DNA of 64,000 nt. Source: Reticulitermes speratus. Lineage: Eukaryota; Arthropoda; Insecta; Blattodea; Rhinotermitidae. The DNA lies in the NCBI GenBank assembly GCA_021186555.1, contig JAJKFL010000237.1:42454483-42518482 (forward strand), written 5' to 3'. The number at the start of each line of letters is the position of its first letter. The stretch's first letter is position 1. The notes below the pieces were generated by a model, which searched no databases, was not told where the DNA came from, and saw only the letters and a program-made list of their open reading frames with translations. Of the stretch, positions 1 through 10,823 are shown piece after piece. The position numbers and the translations under genes were made by a program.

Positions 1-659
1 GCGTTACCGCAGATAATGCACAATGGTACCAGACATAACCTAACCAGACACACAGCATTCCTTGTGCCGTCACGCTATATCCGGGCCACATACAATTACT
101 TACGTTCATTCATCTCTCTACAATACACAACAGTTACACTTAACAAAGGCTGTTACACGTATCACGTTACAACACAAACAACACACAACGCAAAACGACT
201 TACAATTTCCGTTCGTGTACCAGTTCACACCAAAACGCAGGCCGAAGATTTACATGCAAACGTATCGCTCACAAACACCAGTTGTCTTCTCAGTAACACT
301 ATCACTCACACACAGAAGTATAAATGAGCCCTTCCAACAGTTTCACAACAGAACAACCATCACGCCCAACAACCTCACTCCAAACAGTTCCCTAACAACT
401 GACTGTTGTTAACCCGCGTCATTTGCTTTTCTACAGGTCCGAGCACAGGGCAGCCAACGTAAGGCAACCAGATTCCACCAACACTATGACTGCGATTCTG
501 GCGTCGGTACACACGGATCCTTTCTTACACGGGGACGACTTATATTGATAAGCACAACGTGACCTATCGACGTTCCATGACGGCAGATAATACACAGAAA
601 CATGACAAATGTCCATGATACTAAATACGAACGTATGCAGACAATGCATTGAGTTCTAC
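1..659. other. unassigned sequence
   Basis: I see no coding exon, recognisable mobile element or tandem repeat here. The short open frames lack protein-like composition and have no partner exons. It may be old repeat sequence too diverged to name. Confidence 0.4.
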
Positions 660-1330
660 AAACAACTCCACGGCGTGGTGTCCTTCAGAAGCTAATAGTT
701 TCTTAGCTGGTCAAACCAGCCTCTATTTTATGGAGCCCTAAGGTTCATTACCGTGTTCACAACAGCCCGCCAGTTGTTCCTATCCTGAGCCACTCGAATC
801 CAATCCATGTCCTATTCCATCTACGCGTAGGTCGGGCCGGGATAGCTCAGTCGGTATAGCGACTCGCTACGAGCTAGACGGTCCGGGGATCGAATCCCGG
901 TGGGGGCGAGATTTTCAGCACCCGTCCAGACCGCCCCTGGGGCCTACCCAGCCTCCTGTACAATGGGTACCGGGTCATTCCCGGGGGTAAAGCTGCCGGG
1001 GCGTGGCGTTGACCACCCACCCCCATCTAGCGCCGAGGTTAAAGAAAGAGTAGTGCTATACCTCTACTCCCCTTCTGGGCCTTCATGGCCTGTTCTAGGT
1101 TGAACTTTACCTTTGCCTTTACCTCTATGCCTAGGTCTTCCAAGTGTTCTCTTTCCATTAGGTTTCAAAACCAAGATCCTTAAGCACTTCTAACTCCCAC
1201 ATACGTGCCACATTCCCAGCCCATCTAATCCTCTTTGATTTGGTCACCTCAATAATATCTGGTGAAAAGTACAAATTATGTAACTGCTCAGTGTGCAGTC
1301 TCCCCCCCCCCCTCTCAGCGCCCTCACTTC
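660..1330 (-). mobile_element. RTE-like LINE 3' fragment, split by a SINE
   Basis: Read on the minus strand, this matches the 3' end of the RTE-like LINE seen at 3615-5135. It has the stretch that reads as (A)QD..W...VNTVMNL ahead of the element end, and the same AAATTCCCCGC/CAGCCCGCC landmarks as other copies here. It is interrupted at about 836-1122 by a SINE of opposite orientation. Host sequence resumes at 1123 with the expected continuation (CCTAGGTCTTCCAAGTG). Frame breaks and 5' truncation make it a dead copy. A C-rich run sits near 1303-1313. Confidence 0.6.
836..1122 (+). mobile_element. tRNA-derived SINE, family 1
   Basis: The head has an A-box-like TAGCTCAGTCGG and a B-box-like GGGGATCGAATCC, followed by the family body (GGGGCCTACCCAGCCTCC, CCGGGGCGTGGCGTTGACC). 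It ends in a CTTTACC-type simple tail. A 13-bp imperfect target-site duplication, CTACGCGTAGGTC and CTATGCCTAGGTC, flanks it and interrupts the LINE. It is not a working tRNA gene, because the cloverleaf is incomplete and the tRNA-like part runs straight into the SINE body. Confidence 0.85.
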
Positions 1331-1602
1331 CGTTCGTCCATTACTCTAAGTGCCACATCCACATCCACATAAAGCCACAGTTCTTTCGTTGTTACAAGGC
1401 AGCCGGACCGTAACAACTGGCCCTGTCCCCACGGCATGGCGCTTCCTCAGGCTTCGGATAGAGGAGACGGCCTGCAGGTACGGACGGTAGCCGCGAATAT
1501 ACTGAACAGGACGTCGCGGACAGCCGAGAAGGGGCATACTCCAGCCTGGGGGTCGGGCGACACGCTAACAATGTTTCACAGTAGGAAGTTTCACTGTGCG
1601 AT

Positions 1603-3553
1603 GTGGCGTACTAAGTCTCCGTCTTGTGTGGACGTGGCGTACTAAGTCTCAGTCTTGTGTGGACGTGGCGTACTAAGTCTCAGTCTTGTGTGGACGTGGC
1701 ATACTAAGTCTCAGTCTTGTGTGGACGTGGCGTACTAAGTATCAGTCTTGTGTGGACGTGGCGTACTAAGTCTCAGTCTTGTGTGGACGTGGCGTACTAA
1801 GTCTCAGTCTTGTGTGGACGTGGCGTACTAAGTCTCAGTCTTGTGTGGACGTGGCGTACTAAGTCTCAGTCTTGTGTGTACTAAGTCTCAGTCTTGTGTG
1901 GACGTGGCATACTAAGTCTCAGTCTTGTGTGGACGTGGCGTACTAAGTCTCAGTCTTGTGTGTACTAAGTCTCAGTCTTGTGTGTACTAAGTCTCAGTCT
2001 TGTGTGGACGTGGCGTACTAAGTCTCAGTCTTGTGTGGACGTGGCGTACTAAGTCTCAGTCTTGTGTGGACGTGGCGTACTAAGTCTCAGTCTTGTGTGG
2101 ACGTGGCGTACTAAGTCTCAGTCTTGTGTGTACTAAGTCTCAGTCTTGTGTGTACTAAGTCTCAGTCTTGTGTGGACGTGGCGTACTAAGTCTCAGTCTT
2201 GTGTGTACTAAGTCTCAGTCTTGTGTGGACGTGGCGTACTAAGTCTCAGTCTTGTGTGGACGTGGCGTACTAAGTCTCAGTCTTGTGTGGACGTGGCGTA
2301 CTAAGTCTCAGTCTTGTGTGGACGTGGCGTACTAAGTCTCAGTCTTGTGTGTACTAAGTCTCAGTCTTGTGTGGACGTGGCATACTAAGTCTCAGTCTTG
2401 TGTGGACGTGGCGTACTAAGTCTCAGTCTTGTGTGTACTAAGTCTCAGTCTTGTGTGGACGTGGCGTACTAAGTCTCAGTCTTGTGTGGACGTGGCGTAC
2501 TAAGTCTCAGTCTTGTGTGGACGTGGAGTACTAAGTCTCAGTCTTGTGTGTACTAAGTCTCAGTCTTGTGTGTACTAAGTCTCAGTCTTGTGTGTACTAA
2601 GTCTCAGTCTTGTGTGTACTAAGTCTCAGTCTTGTGTGTACTAAGTCTCAGTCTTGTGTGGGCGTGGCGTACTAAGTCTCAGTCTTGTGTGGACGTGGCG
2701 TACTAAGTCTCAGTCTTGTGTGGACGTGGCGTACTAAGTCTCAGTCTTGTGTGTACTAAGTCTCAGTCTTGTGTGGACGTGGCGTACTAAGTCTCAGTCT
2801 TGTGTGGACGTGGAGTACTAAGTCTCAGTCTTGTGTGTACTAAGTCTCAGTCTTGTGTGGACGTGGCGTACTAAGTCTCAGTCTTGTGTGGACGTGGCGT
2901 ACTAAGTCTCAGTCTTGTGTGTACTAAGTCTCAGTCTTGTGTGTACTAAGTCTCAGTCTTGTGTGGACGTGGCGTACTAAGTCTCAGTCTTGTGTGGACG
3001 TGGCGTACTAAGTCTCAGGCTTGTGTGGACGTGGCGTACTAAGTCTCAGTCTTGTGTGGACGTGGAGTACTAAGTCTCAGTCTTGTGTGGACGTGGCGTA
3101 CTAAGTCTCAGTCTTGTGTGGACGTGGCGTACTAAGTCTCAGTCTTGTGTGTACTAAGTCTCAGTCTTGTGTGGACGTGGCGTACTAAGTCTCAGTCTTG
3201 TGTGGACGTGGCGTACTAAGTCTCAGTCTTGTGTGGACGTGGCGTACTAAGTCTCAGTCTTGTGTGGACGTGGCGTACTAAGTCTCAGTCTTGTGTGTAC
3301 TAAGTCTCAGTCTTGTGTGTACTAAGTCTCAGTCTTGTGTGGACGTGGCGTACTAAGTCTCAGTCTTGTGTGGACGTGGCGTACTAAGTCTCAGTCTTGT
3401 GTGGACGTGGCGTACTAAGTCTCAGTCTTGTGTGGACGTGGCGTACTAAGTCTCAGTCTTGTGTGTACTAAGTCTCAGTCTTGTGTGTACTAAGTCTCAG
3501 TCTTGTGTGTACTAAGTCTCAGTCTTATGTGTACTAAGTCTCAGTCTTGTGTG
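1603..3553 (+). repeat. 31/22-bp minisatellite, about 1.95 kb
   Basis: Tandem units contain TACTAAGTCTCAGTCTTGTG. Two length classes alternate irregularly: a 31-bp unit carrying GGACGTGGCG and a 22-bp unit lacking 9 bp of it. Roughly 65-70 units are present with very few point changes (GCATAC, GAGTAC, one GGGCGTGG), which implies recent amplification. The short class clusters, for example around 2540-2650. No mobile element is recognisable at the edges. Confidence 0.97.
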
Positions 3554-3918
3554 CATCCCTTAACACGACGTAAGCAACAGAAATGGACACGACATTTTGA
3601 ACCTGGAATGTGAGGAGTCTGTATAGGTCAAGGTCACGGAACTGTGCTGATGATGGTAAAGTGCATTGGGCGGAAAGATACACACTATAAAGAGAAACAC
3701 AGAAGCTTTAGCAGTCGCTAGTAAGGAGATTGGTCTAGAAGTGAATGGCGAGACAACTAAGAACGTGGTCATGGCTGGAGATCGGAATGTGGGACAAAAT
3801 GACAACATAAAGTTAGATAATGAATTGTTTGAAAGGGTGGAACAGTTCAAATGTTTGACAACAAACACCTCTGACAAATCACACTCGCGTTCATGAAGAG
3901 ATTAGAGTGGATTCAAAG

Positions 3919-4386
3919 GAGGCAATGACTGCTGGTACTCGGTCCAGAACCGTCTGTGAGGCAATGACTGCTGGTACTCGGTACAGAACCGTCTGTGAGG
4001 CAATGACTGCTGGTACTCGGTACAGAACCGTCTGTGAGGCAATGACTGCTGGTACTCGGTACAGAACCGTCTGTGAGGCAATGACTGCTGGTACTCGGTC
4101 CAGAACCGTCTGTGAGGCAATGACTGCTGGTACTCGGTACAGAACCGTCTGTGAGGCAATGACTGCTGGTACTCGGTACAGAACCGTCTGTGAGGCAATG
4201 ACTGCTGGTACTCGGTCCAGAACCGTCTGTGAGGCAATGACTGCTGGTACTCGGTCCAGAACCGTCTGTGAGGCAATGACTGCTGGTACTCGGTCCAGAA
4301 CCGTCTGTGAGGCAATGACTGCTGGTACTCGGTCCAGAACCGTCTGTGAGGCAATGACTGCTGGTACTCGGTCCAGAACCGTCTGT
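3919..4386 (+). repeat. 39-bp tandem repeat inside LINE ORF, 12 copies
   Basis: Twelve units begin with GAGGCAATGACTGCTGGTAC. Units differ mainly at one base (CGGTCC or CGGTAC). The period is 13 codons, so the expansion keeps the LINE frame. One unit corresponds to the normal ORF segment just before VLYGCETW. Open frames of 185-226 codons over it, on both strands, are by-products of the period being a multiple of three. Confidence 0.97.
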
Positions 4387-4614
4387 CTTCCAGTTTGGTG
4401 TCACAAATATAAACATTACAATATATATAAATATAGCCGTGCGTCTTGTTTTGTATGGGTGTGAAACTTGGTCTGTCACACTGAAGTAGAAACATAGGCT
4501 GACGGTGTATAAGAACAGTGTGCTGCGGAGGACAACTGGGGCCAAGTGGACGTAGCGGCAGTCTGCAGGAAACTGCACAAAGAGGAGCTTCATGATTCGT
4601 ACGCCTTAACTAAC

Positions 4615-4810
4615 TAACTAACTAACTAACTCCATGTAGCACAGTCCTTCTTGAGAAGCTAACACGTCCTCAGCTAATCAAGAAATTCCCCGCGTTTTAT
4701 GCAACCCGAAGGTTCACTACCGCAATCACAACAGCCCGCCACCTGTCCCTACCCTGAGCCAGATCAATCCAAGCCACGCCCCCCATCCCACTTCTTTAAG
4801 ACCCATTTTA
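4615..4810 (-). mobile_element. RTE-like LINE 3' fragment nested in LINE
   Basis: This is a 5'-truncated antisense copy of the same LINE 3' end, with its tetranucleotide tail (AACT repeats on the plus strand) at the left edge. It is flanked by a 23-bp target-site duplication at 4592-4614 and 4811-4833 (one mismatch, core CGTACGCCTTAACTAAC). The host LINE resumes directly after the right duplication. The long duplication and 5' truncation fit target-primed reverse transcription. Confidence 0.85.
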
Positions 4811-5135
4811 ATGACTCGTACGCCTTAACTAACGTTATTAAGGTTATCAAATTAAGAATCAGAACGGCGGAGCATGTGGCACGCATGGCGGAGAGGAGAG
4901 CTGCGTAAAGGGTTTTGGTGGGGAAACCTGGCGGCAGGAGATCACTGAGAAGACGTAAGCGTAGACGGTAGACAGGATGTAAGGGTGTGGAATGGATTGA
5001 TATGGCTCAGGATACGAACAACTGGCGGACTGTTGTGAGCACGGTGATGAACCTTCGGGTTCCATAACGTGCGGGGAATTTATTGACTGAGAAAATGTTA
5101 GCTTTTCAACAAGGACTCTGCTCCATGTAGTTAGT

Positions 5136-5200
5136 TAGTTTGTTTGTTTGTTTGTTTGTTTTTTGTTTGTTGGTTGGCTGGCTGGTTGGTTGGTTCGCAA
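5136..5200 (+). repeat. TTTG/TTGG simple repeat at LINE 3' tail
   Basis: A run of TTTG units passes into TTGG/CTGG units just after the TAGT tail of the upstream LINE. It looks like an expanded and decayed LINE tail. Confidence 0.85.
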
Positions 5201-5310
5201 AATCCTCAAATGCCATATTTCACGAGAATCCATCAAGTGGGAGCCGAGTTGTTACATGTGAACAGACGGACAGACATGACGAAGCTAACGTGTGAACGTG
5301 CCTGAGAACA

Positions 5311-6530
5311 GTCAGTTAATGCTGTACAGTGAAATAATCGCTGTTTGTTCTGAGATCCACACAAAACACATAAATACAGTCCGTACCGCGCAGTAAACAC
5401 ACTCCGTCTCAGTTATACAAACCAGTCAGTTAATGCTGTACAGTGAAATAATGGCTGTTTGTTCTGACATCCACACAAAACACATAAATACAGTCCGTAC
5501 CGCGCAGTAAACACACTCCGTCTCAGTTATACAAACCAGTCAGTTAATGCTGTACAGTGAAATAATGGCTGTTTGTTCTGACATCCACACAAAACACATA
5601 AATACAGTCCGTACCGCGCAGTAAACACACTCCGTCTCAGTTATACAAACCAGTCAGTTAATGCTGTACAGTGAAATAATCGCTGTTTGTTCTGAGATCC
5701 ACACAAAACACATAAATACAGTCCGTACCGCGCAGTAAACACACTCCGTCTCAGTTATACAAACCAGTCAGTTAATGTTGTACAGTGAAATAATCGCTGT
5801 TTGTTCTGAGATCCACACAAAACACATAAATATAGTCCGTACCGCGCAGTAAACACACGCCGTCTCAGTTATACAAACCAGTCAGTTAATGCTGTACAGT
5901 GAAATAATCGCTGTTTGTTCTGAGATCCACACAAAACACATAAATACAGTCCGTACCGCGCAGTAAACACACGCCGTCTCAGTTATACAAACCAGTCAGT
6001 TAATGTTGTACAGTGAAATAATCGCTGTTTGTTCTGAGATCCACACAAAACACATAAATACAGTCCGTACCGCGCAGTAAACACACTCCGTCTCAGTTAT
6101 ACAAACCAGTCAGTTAATGTTGTACAGTGAAATAATCGCTGTTTGTTCTGAGATCCACACAAAACACATAAATACAGTCCGTACCGCGCAGTAAACACAC
6201 TCCGTCTCAGTTATACAAACCAGTCAGTTAATGCTGTACAGTGAAATAATCGCTGTTTGTTCTGAGATCCACACAAAACACATAAATACAGTCCGTACCG
6301 CGCAGTAAACACACTCCGTCTCAGTTATACAAACCAGTCAGTTAATGCTGTACAGTGAAATAATCGCTGTTTGTTCTGAGATCCACACAAAACACATAAA
6401 TACAGTCCGTACCGCGCAGTAAACACACTCCGTCTCGTTATACAAACCAGTCAGTTAATGCTGTACAGTGAAATAATCGCTGTTTGTTCTGAGATCCACA
6501 CAAAACACATAAATACACTGTGTGTGTGTG
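5311..6530 (-). repeat. 114-bp satellite block 1 (MITE-derived)
   Basis: About 10.6 copies of a 114-bp unit repeat at exact 114-bp steps (for example 5311, 5425, 5539). The unit contains GTCAGTTAATGCTGTACAGT, TCTGAGATCCACACAAAAC and GTACCGCGCAGTAAACACAC. The same satellite occurs in the opposite orientation at 24246-26842, 28411-28766 and 28855-29200. Its sequence matches the interior of the TTAA MITE at 12126-12369. The right edge (6515-6590) continues into a diverged version of that MITE end. Strand is given relative to the MITE orientation at 28781. Confidence 0.95.
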
Positions 6531-6589
6531 TGCAGTAACGTTCTACAGGACACAGTTAACGTGTGGCCCACAAAGGGCTGACAACAACA

Positions 6590-7430
6590 ACACGTTGTCA
6601 GTAAAAAGCCAAAAACAGAAAGTGCTATTTGGGACATCAAAACTACAGAATATACGGACATGTGTAAAGAAGACACAGGCTAAGACACACGCAGCCAGCA
6701 TCACCAGTGCGCACATTGCAGCATTTCGTTTTATAATCAATTCATAATACTGTCAAAAATATATTCCCGGAATTCTTTCCAGCATCGTCCTTCGTCCCGT
6801 TCCGCTCGGCAGTTTGTATTGACCGCTCGCTGCGCCATCTGCGTCCTCACTGCAGACTGCAAGGCGCTGCACAACGACCACATTTCTTCTTTCTGTGGCA
6901 ATTATGAACGTAAATCACAGCTCCGTTCACACCAGTAGCTTCATGAGGGCCCAACTGCGTCGTCGTTCTGAGGACTCGGAAAAACAGCACTTACTATTCC
7001 AAAAATACTTCCGGTACGGTGTCACGCTCGAATATTCTGCGATGCTTGGGGCAATGACCAGGGAACTGTTTGATACCCCCCATGGCCACATGTAAAGGAC
7101 GTTTCTTATGCTGTCAAAAAGTGGGTCTGGTTTTGAGTGCGCCCACATTGCGAGGTTCTGTCACTACTTGTAACAGCAGCATCCATGATTTAACCAGAAT
7201 TCACGCATACGCAATAAGATGGCTCGTCAGGTGACATTGTGCGACTGAAGTTACAAGTCTTTGTTGTAACTACAGTCCTGTAACTGCATTTGTAACTACA
7301 GTTTGTGCACGCATCCAGCTGTAAACCTGGCTTTAATTCCAGAGTCGCTGTCGCGTTGCTAAGCGACCTGCAAGTGTACAAAAGTGACCTAAGTACGTAA
7401 GGCAAGCACTGCAGGGCACGACGGCTGTAA
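6590..7430. other. unassigned sequence
   Basis: I find no supported gene or repeat. Short open frames on both strands show no recognisable domain. The composition is not obviously different from the neighbours. Confidence 0.35.
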
Positions 7431-7546
7431 ATTGCCACGTTCAGACGTCACGTACATTTGTGTTAGTATCACCGTGCATTTTTTCAATTCACTGTTTAAA
7501 ACACCAACAAAATGCACTTCACTTTCACTTTTGTTATGTATTAATG

Positions 7547-7595
7547 GACCCCTACATATGTTTCGGTCTTATGTAAAACCATCTTCAGGGGGTAC
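7547..7595 (-). ncRNA. hammerhead-ribozyme-like motif (left arm)
   Basis: On the minus strand the order is: stem I half ACCCC, core CUGAAGA, a U, a GGUUUU/AAGACC hairpin with one G-U pair, GAAA, the palindrome ACAUAUGU, site GUA, then the GGGGU half of stem I. This matches the hammerhead layout (CUGANGA, stem II, GAAA, stem III, NUH). Stem III would be the short self-complementary type described for Penelope-like elements. No activity can be shown from sequence. Confidence 0.5.
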
Positions 7596-7746
7596 AAAAA
7601 CTACGTTCATTCCACATCCAATGTTTATACTCTGTTTTTATACATGTTGTATATTCTGATTCTGTAAGTGACTGTACCTTGCATACAAAGGTACTGCACA
7701 GTATAATGGCAGAAGTAACATTGGATGTGGAATTAACGTAGTTTTT

Positions 7747-7795
7747 GTACCCCCTGAAGATGGTTTTACATAAAACCGAAACATATGTAGGGGTT
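7747..7795 (+). ncRNA. hammerhead-ribozyme-like motif (right arm)
   Basis: This is the inverted partner of the left-arm motif. CUGAAGA lies at 7754-7760, stem II GGUUUU-ACAU-AAAACC follows, and GAAA is at 7778-7781. A palindromic ACAUAUGU ends in GUA at 7787-7789, where cleavage would fall. ACCCC (7749-7753) can pair with GGGGU (7790-7794) as stem I. All core bases fit the consensus except an extra U next to stem II. Confidence 0.55.
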
Positions 7796-7859
7796 CATTA
7801 ATACATAACAAAAGTGAAAGTGAAGGGCATTTTGTTGGTGTTTTATGAACAGTGACATA

Positions 7860-8112
7860 TGCACGCACTACTTTATGCACCGGCAAGACGCAAACTGCGC
7901 ACAGCCAATGACAGCAGCTCGCGCAAACCAAAGCTAGTGCAGCCGGAGTCGCCAGCTGCTGCAAATTACAAAACCCGGAACGCAAGTCAAATAATCACAC
8001 TAATTAACTCACTGCCTCGCTAAAGCGCCTTTTACGACGCTCCGTATTTACAGCAGCGTCGTAACAAACAGCTGCTTGTAATTATTGCAGTGCTTTACTT
8101 TAACAAAACCAG
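7860..8112. other. unassigned sequence
   Basis: Unique sequence between the foldback element and the 36-bp array. I see no gene or known repeat. Confidence 0.35.
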
Positions 8113-8116
8113 CGCG

Positions 8117-9161
8117 AAGTACCGACGTTGTTGCTGCAGTATACAAAACGTGAAGTACCGACGTTGTTGCTGCAGTATACAAAACGTGAAGTACCGACGT
8201 TGTTGCTGCAGTATACAAAACGTGAAGTACCGACGTTGTTGCTGCAGTATACAAAACGTGAAGTACCGACGTTGTTGCTGCAGTATACAAAACGTGAAGT
8301 ACCGACGTTGTTGCTGCAGTATACAAAACGCGAAGTACCGACGTTGTTGCTGCGGTATACAAAACGCGAAGTACCGACGTTGTTGCTGCGGTATACAAAA
8401 CGCGAAGTACCGACGTTGTTGCTGCGGTATACAAAACGCGAAGTACCGACGTTGTTGCTGCGGTATACAAAATGTGAAGTACCGACGTTGTTGCTGCGGT
8501 ATACAAAACGTGAAGTACCGACGTTGTTGCTACGGTATACAAAACGTGAAGTACCGACGTTGTTGCTGCGGTACACAAAACGCGAAGTACCGACGTTGTT
8601 GCTGCGGTATACAAAACGTGAAGTACCGACGTTGTTGCTACGGTATACAAAACGCGAAGTACCGACGTTGTTGCTGCGGTATACAAAACGTGAAGTACCG
8701 ACGTTGTTGCTGCGGTATACAAAACGTGAAGTACCGACGTTGCTGCTGCGCTACACAAAACGTGAAGTACCGACGTTGTTGCTGCGGTACACAAAACGCG
8801 AAGTACCGACGTTGTTGCTGCGGTATACAAAACGTGAAGTACCGACGTTGTTGCTGCGGTATACAAAACGTGAAGTACCGACGTTGCTGCTGCGGTACAC
8901 AAAACGTGAAGTACCGACGTTGTTGCTGCGGTACACAAAACGCGAAGTACCGACGTTGTTGCTGCGGTACACAAAACGCGAAGTACCGACGTTGTTGCTG
9001 CAGTATACAAAACGCGAAGTACCGACGTTGTTGCTGCGGTACACAAAACGTGAAGTACCGACGTTGTTGCTGCGGTACACAAAACGCGAAGTACCGACGT
9101 TGTTGCTGCGGTACACAAAACGCGAAGTACCGACGTTGTTGCTGCGGTACACAAAACGCGA
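8117..9161 (+). repeat. 36-bp minisatellite, about 29 copies
   Basis: Each unit contains GAAGTACCGACGTTGTTGCT followed by GCRGTATACAAAACGY. Variation is limited to a few transition sites (CAG/CGG, TATAC/TACAC, CGC/CGT). The CAG version occupies the first six units and CGG most of the rest, so blocks were homogenised. The period is a multiple of three, so 350-residue open frames appear on both strands (KYRRCCC-type and TAATTSVL-type). None is a plausible gene. Confidence 0.97.
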
Positions 9162-9164
9162 ACT

Positions 9165-10025
9165 AGGGCCTCTGATCAATAATACTGGCCTTAACTGAGC
9201 CTGCTGTGACGTCATTTATTAGGCCAGCCCTTCTGTTCTTTGTTCTACCGGCCTGTCGTCTACTCCCTTGCGTTCTTCCTTGCAGCAGTTACGTCATTGT
9301 TTCAGTATTTTTCGACCAACATATCGATGTGTGCCGACACACAGGCACACCCGTGTGTCGCCCCAATTACCGCCTCACAAGATCTCCAATGCTAATGGCA
9401 GTCAACACACAAGCTACAGCAACATTTCGCCCCCATAAGTCTCCCTCGCAGCCCCAGTTTTACCAACATAACTCCCACACCAACCCCGATAATTACGTTT
9501 CACCGACCGACCACTCAAGTACCGCATTATAATGCAGCATGGTATGGGCGTGGTGTCGTCCATATTAGGCTATCGCAGCGTGCACCATATCGACCGCAGA
9601 ACATGCCATCAGACACATGTCCGGTCAGTAAGCGCCACGCTGACAGTAGTTCAACTAGTCCAGAATTTGCCAGCATGTTATACAACCTGACTGTTCATTA
9701 CCGTGTACACAACAGTCCACACTCCCATTCCTTAACTTCAGTATTATCCCCCATACACGCTCAGGCCTGCTGTCTAGAACAGCGGCCTCAAACCAGAGAT
9801 CCGCTGGCCACATGACGGCCGTGAAGCCGAATTTAGTCCAATGACCGCGACGAAGAAATGTATTTAAATTAAAGAATTGAAAACATAATAAAGCCATAAA
9901 GGCTCAAACAGTTCTGTTATCCCTCTATGACAACGTACATGCTACGTCAGCAGAGATAGCAATAAAGCAACGTTTGAAATTAAATTGTTACGATACATTT
10001 CAGTTTTGTTTTTAGCAGTATGAAC
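9165..10025. other. unassigned sequence
   Basis: I find no gene, array or recognised element between the 36-bp array and the LINE at about 10.03 kb. Confidence 0.35.
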
Positions 10026-10314
10026 CGACTAGACGGCATTAATACGGAACTCCTAAAATATGCGGATTTATTCTCCGACTGAGACTAACCCACCTTCTCA
10101 ACTTATGCTGGCAAAGATGTGACATAGCGCACACGTGGCAAAAAACTGTAGTCAAGTCACTATTTAAAAAAGGAGATCGAAGCAAATGCGAGAATTACAG
10201 AGGGATTAGCCTATTGAATTCCATATACAAAGTCTATTAAAAATCCTTAATCAACGCCTCAATATAATATCCGAAGCGAAACTAGGTGAGGAACAAGACG
10301 GTTCCAGAAAGGGC

Positions 10315-10823
10315 AGATCTTGCAGTAACAATGTGTTTATCGTCAGATCTTGCAGTAACAATGTGTTTATCGTCAGATCTTGCAGTAACAATGTGTTTAT
10401 CGTCAGATCTTGCAGTGACAATGTGTTTATCGTCAGATCTTGCAGTGACAATGTGTTTATCGTCAGATCTTGCAGTGACAATGTGTTTATCGTCAGATCT
10501 TGCAGTGACAATGTTTTATCGTCAGATCTTGCAGTGACAATGTGTTTATCGTCAGATCTTGCAGTGACAATGTGTTTATCGTCAGATCTTGCAGTGACAA
10601 TGTGTTTATCGTCAGATCTTGCAGTGACAATGTGTTTATCGTCACATCTTGCAGTGACAATGTGTTTATCGTCACATCTTGCAGTGACAATGTGTTTATC
10701 GTCACATCTTGCAGTGACAATGTGTTTATCGTCAGATCTTGCAGTGACAATGTGTTTATCGTCAGATCTTGCAGTGACAATGTGTTTATCGTCAGATCTT
10801 GCAGTGACAATGTGTTTATCGTC
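10315..10823 (+). repeat. 30-bp tandem repeat inside RT ORF, 17 copies
   Basis: Seventeen copies of a 30-bp unit each encode the ten residues RSCSDNVFIV. This segment lies between the GEEQDGSRKG stretch and the RQLIEKRREF stretch of the LINE ORF. Total length is 509 bp, i.e. 17 x 30 minus one base lost near 10514, which shifts the frame. The first three units read AGTAAC and later ones AGTGAC. Three consecutive unit junctions carry GTCACATC instead of GTCAGATC, marking a local block. Confidence 0.97.

Larger units (their letters stand above)
3615..5135 (+). mobile_element. RTE-like LINE remnant, 3' half
   Basis: This is the remnant of a non-LTR retrotransposon reverse-transcriptase ORF. Translation near 3690-3890 gives NTEALAVASKEIGLEVNGET, GDRNVGQNDNIKLDNELFER and VEQFKCL, followed by VLYGCETWSVTLK at about 4446-4490. 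Near 4855-5065 it gives [29 protein letters not shown] and TVMNLRVP. These are the post-palm and C-terminal signatures of RTE/BovB-like elements of arthropods. The 3' end runs into a TAGT/TTTG simple tail (5128-5190). The ORF has stops, an internal 39-bp tandem expansion (3919-4386) and an inserted antisense fragment of the same family (4615-4810). It is not functional. Confidence 0.85.
7496..7845. mobile_element. foldback element with 130-bp inverted arms
   Basis: The left arm (7496-7625) and right arm (7717-7845) are near-perfect inverted copies around a spacer of about 90 bp. Each arm carries the block ACATATGTTTCGG...CCATCTTCAGGGGG, in opposite orientations. This arrangement fits two head-to-head terminal repeats of a retroelement, possibly Penelope-like. 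Open frames across the arms carry the same translated repeat on both strands and are not genes. Confidence 0.8.

Noticed and set aside
836..910. Functional tRNA gene
   Set aside because: A/B-box-like sequence is present, but it continues into a SINE body with target duplications. The same structure recurs in at least five copies.
1603..3553. Telomeric or centromeric repeat
   Set aside because: The unit is not the arthropod TTAGG telomere motif, and the array is too short and isolated to call centromeric.
8117..9161. Possible CRISPR array
   Set aside because: There are no unique spacers between repeats. The whole unit repeats, the setting is eukaryotic and no cas genes exist.
8048..9215. 350-residue open frames on both strands
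   Set aside because: Period 36 is a multiple of three, so all stop-free frames are repeats of a 12-residue unit. No flanking coding sequence.
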